Shown here piece after piece: positions 59,570 to 64,000 of a stretch of DNA of 64,000 bases. The position numbers were made by a program, and so were the translations under genes. The DNA is from Metarhizium brunneum. Taxonomy: Eukaryota > Ascomycota > Sordariomycetes > Hypocreales > Clavicipitaceae. The notes under the pieces were generated by a model, which did no database searches, was not told where the DNA came from, and worked only from the letters and a program-made list of their open reading frames with translations. The stretch spans positions 4,898,001 through 4,962,000 of the forward strand of contig NC_089422.1 in NCBI RefSeq assembly GCF_013426205.1. Reading direction: 5' to 3'. The stretch's first letter is position 1. Every line of letters begins with the position of its first letter.

Positions 59570-62053
59570 ATGCCACCAAAGAGAAAGGCAGAGACAGCCG
59601 TGCAGGGCGGGTCGAAGGCAGGGAGGTCTTCGCGCGTGTCGACGCCTGGTGCAGCTACGCCTCGTAGCCTCGAGAGTACTGATGATGTGGAGGAAGATGA
59701 CGGGCCCGTCGACGAGGTTCTCGAGCGTGACATCGACAAAAACATCGATTTGTTCTCCCTAGATCGCTTTCAGAAAAGACATGCCGTTCGGGAGCCGCTC
59801 CCGCACATTTTTGGTGACCGTGACTTCTCGTACCTGGACCTCAAGAAGGATCACCAGAACCGCCCGCTTTGGATCGATCCGCAAAAGGGCAGGATCATTC
59901 TGGAGAGCTTCAATCCCTTGGCGGAACAAGCGCAGGACTTTCTAATTACCATTGCCGAACCGCTCTCTCGACCGACATTTATGCACGAGTACGCCCTCAC
60001 GACACATAGTTTGTACGCCGCCGTCTCCGTCGGCCTCTCTCCCACCGACATCATTAATACCCTGGAGCGTTTCCTGAAGACGCCTCTTCCTGATGAAATT
60101 CGATCATTTATTACGAGTTGCACACAGAGTTATGGAAAAGTCAAGCTTGTGTTGAAGAATACCAAGTACTACGTGGAAAGTCCAGACCCAGAGATGCTGC
60201 AAATGCTGCTCAAAAATCCTGTCATAGGACCGCTTCGCGTCCAGGGCACAGAAGAGATTACTACCTCGGCCGCTCCCAAGATTGGTGGTTTGGTTATTCC
60301 TGGTACCAAAAACGCTGCTGGTGTTAAGCAGGCAAATGGTTTGTCCCAGGGTGCTGAACAGCAGAACGAGCAGGCCGTCAACGAAGGCGACGTCTTGGCC
60401 ACCCTCAACGAAGAGGACGATGATGATCAAGAGGTTACGCACTCCTTCGAGATTGCTGACAAGGACGTAGAAACTGTCCAGAAGGAGTGTCTGAACCTTG
60501 GATACCCCGTGTTAGAGGAGTACGATTTTCGTAGAGATGAGGTCAACTCAAACCTGGAGATTGACCTGAAGCCCGGCACCCAAATTCGGCCGTACCAAGA
60601 AAAGAGTCTCAGTAAGATGTTTGGCAATGGTCGAGCCAAGAGTGGGTTGATTGTCTTGCCTTGTGGTGCCGGTAAAACGCTCGTGGGCATCACGGCTGCT
60701 TGTACGATCAAGAAGGGCATTATTGTGCTTTGCACCAGTTCCATGTCGGTCGTACAATGGAGAAACGAATTTCTGAAGTGGTCAAACATCAATCCAGACG
60801 ACATTGTTGCTTTTACATCAGACTCCAAAGGATCCGTCTTCACCGGCAGCACTGGCATCATTGTTACAACCTACTCCATGGTGACACAATCGCGAGCTCG
60901 CTCATACGACGCCGATAAGATGATGAAGTTCCTCACAGGGCGAGAATGGGGTCTAATGCTTTTGGACGAAGTGCACGTTGTGCCAGCCAACATCTTCCGA
61001 AAGGTCACGTCCTCCATCAAGACTCATTCCAAGCTCGGCCTCACGGCGACTCTTCTCCGAGAAGACGATAAGATTTCCGACTTAAACTTCTTAATCGGAC
61101 CAAAGCTCTTTGAGGCAAACTGGATGGAGTTATCCAAGCAAGGGCACATCGCGAGGGTACAATGTGCGGAAGTATGGTGTTCTATGCCCACCGAGTTTTA
61201 CGACGAATACTTGAGGGCGCCATCCAGGAAAAAGAACTTGCTGTACATCATGAACCCTCGCAAGTTCCAGGCCTGCCAATACCTGATCAATTATCATGAG
61301 ACTAGAGGAGACAAGATTATTGTCTTTTCAGACAATGTGTACGCCTTGAAAGCCTACGCCTTAAAGCTTGGCAAGGCGTTCATCTACGGCGGTACTGGAC
61401 AACCCGAGCGCTTGAAAGTTCTTGAGAACTTCCAGCACAACCCTCTGGTGAACACTTTGTTTCTTTCAAAAATTGGCGACACCTCGCTCGACTTGCCAGA
61501 AGCTACGTGTCTCATACAGATTTCATCTCACTACGGCTCTCGACGTCAGGAAGCTCAGCGTCTGGGCCGTATCTTGCGAGCTAAGCGTCGAAATGACGAA
61601 GGCTTCAACGCCTTTTTCTATTCTTTAGTTTCCAAAGACACCCAAGAGATGTACTTTTCATCCAAACGACAAGCCTTCCTGGTTGATCAAGGTTACGCCT
61701 TCAAGGTGATTACTCAACTGGCCAATATCGAAAAGACGCCTGGGCTGGCATTTGCCACTGCCGGTGAACGACGAGAGTTGCTGCAAAAGGTTTTGGTGGA
61801 GAACGATTCCATGGAAGACGAAGATATCACGGACGACCTCTTCCATAGCGGTAGCATGGGGCGCAAGAAGAAGAAGGGTCCGCGCAGGACTGCGGGCACG
61901 CTAGGCGAGCTGAGCGGTGGCCAAGACATGGCGTATATCGAGCAGAACAAGAGAGTGAACCAGGGACTCAAGAAGGGCAAGGGCAAGAAGGACAGCAATG
62001 CATTTTTCAAGAAGATTGGACGAGAGAATGCTAGACGGGCTGCGGCTCAGTAA
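59570..62053 (+). CDS. ssl2: TFIIH helicase XPB/Ssl2 (Rad25)
   Basis: A single exon codes 827 aa, in contrast to its intron-rich neighbours. The 3'-5' translocase of TFIIH opens promoters for RNA polymerase II and acts in nucleotide excision repair. The N-terminal region shows [22 protein letters not shown], the damage-recognition-like part of XPB. Motor motifs are [19 protein letters not shown] (Q-like), Walker A LPCGAGKT near 364, DEVH near 465, [12 protein letters not shown], an RED-type motif, and helicase [23 protein letters not shown] and [15 protein letters not shown]. The C-terminal [12 protein letters not shown] and [13 protein letters not shown] are basic nuclear-type segments. The ATG at 59570 gives the expected MPPKRKAE start. 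Confidence 0.97.
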   Translation: MPPKRKAETAVQGGSKAGRSSRVSTPGAATPRSLESTDDVEEDDGPVDEVLERDIDKNIDLFSLDRFQKRHAVREPLPHIFGDRDFSYLDLKKDHQNRPLWIDPQKGRIILESFNPLAEQAQDFLITIAEPLSRPTFMHEYALTTHSLYAAVSVGLSPTDIINTLERFLKTPLPDEIRSFITSCTQSYGKVKLVLKNTKYYVESPDPEMLQMLLKNPVIGPLRVQGTEEITTSAAPKIGGLVIPGTKNAAGVKQANGLSQGAEQQNEQAVNEGDVLATLNEEDDDDQEVTHSFEIADKDVETVQKECLNLGYPVLEEYDFRRDEVNSNLEIDLKPGTQIRPYQEKSLSKMFGNGRAKSGLIVLPCGAGKTLVGITAACTIKKGIIVLCTSSMSVVQWRNEFLKWSNINPDDIVAFTSDSKGSVFTGSTGIIVTTYSMVTQSRARSYDADKMMKFLTGREWGLMLLDEVHVVPANIFRKVTSSIKTHSKLGLTATLLREDDKISDLNFLIGPKLFEANWMELSKQGHIARVQCAEVWCSMPTEFYDEYLRAPSRKKNLLYIMNPRKFQACQYLINYHETRGDKIIVFSDNVYALKAYALKLGKAFIYGGTGQPERLKVLENFQHNPLVNTLFLSKIGDTSLDLPEATCLIQISSHYGSRRQEAQRLGRILRAKRRNDEGFNAFFYSLVSKDTQEMYFSSKRQAFLVDQGYAFKVITQLANIEKTPGLAFATAGERRELLQKVLVENDSMEDEDITDDLFHSGSMGRKKKKGPRRTAGTLGELSGGQDMAYIEQNKRVNQGLKKGKGKKDSNAFFKKIGRENARRAAAQ

Positions 62054-62914
62054 CTTGTGCTTGGACTTGCATAATGGTTCAACAGCCGAAGCTTATTTGA
62101 TTTGGAAACACTAATGGGTCGTGAGTTGGTTGGGCAACAATGGGAGGGAGTAATGGCGTTTTGGGGCTTCGGGGCGGGTTATTTGGAATTGGGCGTTGTT
62201 ACCGCCGCCGCAGTAGCATTTGGGAGCATAGATTATTGCACACGGAGAGCATTGATGCAAACAAAAGATTGGAACGGGCTACTAAAACTTCAGACGTGGA
62301 CTTTGATGTAAGTTCCTGGCTTGGTGTGCTGCAGCTGAGCCGTGGTCAACACATTCAAGTGAGCCACTGGCTGAATTGGCCTTGGTACGTGCCGAGGTTG
62401 ATCTTGAGGAAAGGAGGGCAAAAATACATGAGGGATAATTTGCACACTACCGGCAATGGCATGCAGGAAATTCAAACGCGCGTGAAGCGCACCATTGTAT
62501 ATTGATTGACGGCCGAAGTGAACGAGCCACATCATGGTTTCGACTGATGTGACATCATGCAAAACCACCAGTTGCCTCCACCAAGAGATCCAGCGACATG
62601 AACGCCATTGTATGTAATTTACATACCAGGGTAGTTGGGAGGCCTGAGGGCTGACGAGCTGCAACATGATCCGCACGCAGAGACACATGGCAGCTGGGGA
62701 TGCGTCCTACTCAATGGGCAAAATGCGGGTTTGGACGACGGCCGACCATGTGAGGAGCGAAATTTGGACATGGCCGTGGACGATCAATGCGCCATCAAAC
62801 TTTCAAAGTTGGCCAACTTTGGGCTTCGAATGAGCTGCGCAGGTTTCGTATCATGATGGCGTGCTCCGTCTGGCACCTGTACCAGAATGCACACGTCGAT
62901 ATGTATGTATGTAC

Positions 62915-62930
62915 TACTCCGTACTCCGTA
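62915..62930. repeat. Tandem TACTCCGTA motif
   Basis: TACTCCGTACTCCGTA, two overlapping copies of the inverse-oriented dispersed motif. Confidence 0.85.
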
Positions 62931-63146
62931 TGCACAATGAGTGCATGGCGCCGGCATTTTGGGCAGAACCACCGAGACAGGGAGCTGCATGCATCCTGGG
63001 CTTGGTCCGAGAGTCAATCGACTGGCAGACGTTGGTTACACGGCAGGGCACGTTATCAATTGATGTTATTCCTTTGGGCCACGGGACGTCGAATGGGGAC
63101 AAGTTTGTTTCGTCTGCGCACGCTATGGGAGATGCGGAAAGCCATC

Positions 63147-63163
63147 ACGGAGTACGGAGTACA
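63147..63163. repeat. Tandem ACGGAGT motif
   Basis: CACGGAGTACGGAGTAC contains two overlapping forward copies of the dispersed motif. Confidence 0.85.
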
Positions 63164-63331
63164 TGAGGGTGGACAAGAGGTGAATAGGCTTTTGAATGTG
63201 GGAGCTGGGTTACTCTGCCCGAGGCGAGGGATTTTAATGCCAAGAAAAAAGAAATGGCCATAAAAAACTGACACAGGGGACGAGGAGAGAGCGGGCATTT
63301 CATTTGCTGGGCCTTGTACAGGGACAGGCTC

Positions 63332-63348
63332 CTCCGGAGTACTCCGTG
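63332..63348. repeat. Palindromic CTCCGGAGTACTCCGTG
   Basis: Forward and inverted half-motifs joined, making an imperfect palindrome centred on AGTACT. Confidence 0.8.
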
Positions 63349-64000
63349 CCTGGAGCTTCTGGACCTGCGAGCCGGCCACATGAAAGCTTTATGTACAATT
63401 AGCGTTGTTCCTGAGCTGCTGAGACCGGGTCGGTATCGGCGATCCCTGTGCAGGGGGTTTAAATGTTATTTTTAATTTTTAATTTTTTTATCGCTCGAGT
63501 TGCAAGCAGCTGCTCACGTACAGGGCGCTTCTACTGAGCAGCCAGGTATTGAGGTACGACCAAGTACATACTACCTGCCCACCGAGGTACCAAGATAGCA
63601 GTACCTTGTAGGCAGGAGATACGTGGTAGCTCGGCTATTAGTACTACTAGTACACAATTCCAGTCGTGAAACAAAAGATCAACTCCATCAATCGACATCG
63701 GATGCTTTGCACCAGCATTGCGGCTGTGTTCAATGTTGCGCAGACTGCCGAGGCAGCATTGCACATGAGCAATATAACGAGCTGGCTCAGCCTGGCTTGG
63801 CCTATTCACCGTCTCTACAAGATTGCATCAAATATGGAGTTGCTCCTTGGCATGGTGATGTGCCGTCAACAGCCGGCATTAGCTGGCCCCAAGTTCTGCG
63901 AGTTGCCCCATGAACTTGAATCCATTGATGATGCATCCTGTTCAATCTTCGGCATCCACTGGCCACATGCCAGGCTCCAAACAGCCCACTGCACACGTTG

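Larger units (their letters stand above)
62054..64000. other. Gene-free right edge
   Basis: No convincing gene. Frames on both strands around 62100-62700 and 62780-63400 mirror one another. Holds three TACGGAGTA-family clusters (62915-62930, 63147-63163, 63332-63348), an A/T-only stretch at about 63465-63490 and a GTACTACTAGTAC near-palindrome around 63640. The promoter of a gene beyond the window may begin here. Confidence 0.5.

Noticed and set aside
62102..63379. Frames on both strands at the right edge
   Set aside because: Mirror-image frames, no conserved motif, and they contain the intergenic TACGGAGTA motif seen only in non-coding DNA.

Overview
This window is nuclear DNA of a filamentous ascomycete, most likely a sordariomycete of the Hypocreales. 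Genes have short introns (about 51-126 nt, one of 282 nt) with GT(R)NGY donors and CTAAC/CTGAC branch points. The encoded proteins are fungal types: a Bud4/anillin-like protein, a Ste3-type pheromone receptor, a fused Thi6 and a Zn2Cys6 regulator. One short AT-rich stretch looks like a transposon eroded by C-to-T mutation (RIP-like). Genus is not resolved from sequence alone.

Layout. 0-2.4 kb: tRNA-Arg(UCU) directly next to an AT-rich repeat relic, then gene-free DNA. 2.4-6.9 kb (-): BUD4-like septation protein. 9-12.6 kb (-): HIS6 (histidine) and a nine-exon 14-TM MFS transporter. 14.6-19.1 kb (+): a cysteine-synthase-like PLP enzyme fused to a rhodanese domain, then bifunctional THI6 (thiamine). 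19.6-25.2 kb (-): a Zn2Cys6 transcription factor and 5-aminolevulinate synthase (heme). 26-31.4 kb (-): a large Snf2 ATPase with an N-terminal SAM-like domain. 32.6-34.3 kb (+): glutathione synthetase. 34.6-35.2 kb (-): mitochondrial SSB. 36.9-38.6 kb (+): Ste3-type receptor. 39.3-42.9 kb (-): a large membrane protein with a 7-8 TM block and a long disordered tail. 42.9-48.2 kb: gene desert rich in a short TACGGAGTA motif. 48.2-49.8 kb (-): unnamed membrane protein. 52.2-54 kb (+): Erf4/golgin-A7-domain protein. 55-56.6 kb (+): Rch1/SLC10A7-like transporter. 57.2-58.2 kb (+): proteasome alpha-4. 58.5-59 kb (-): Hot13-like CHY zinc protein. 59.6-62.1 kb (+): XPB/Ssl2 helicase of TFIIH. 62.1-64 kb: no gene.

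The 18 protein genes are mostly housekeeping and do not form an obvious pathway cluster. Exon joins were worked out by hand from splice signals, reading-frame phase and family similarity, and every model closes in frame. Two introns appear to be GC-AG, one gene has a 7-nt internal microexon, and another starts with a 5-nt coding exon. The strongest unexplained signal is the dispersed TACGGAGTA/TACTCCGTA motif, found at about 20 places and only outside coding exons.
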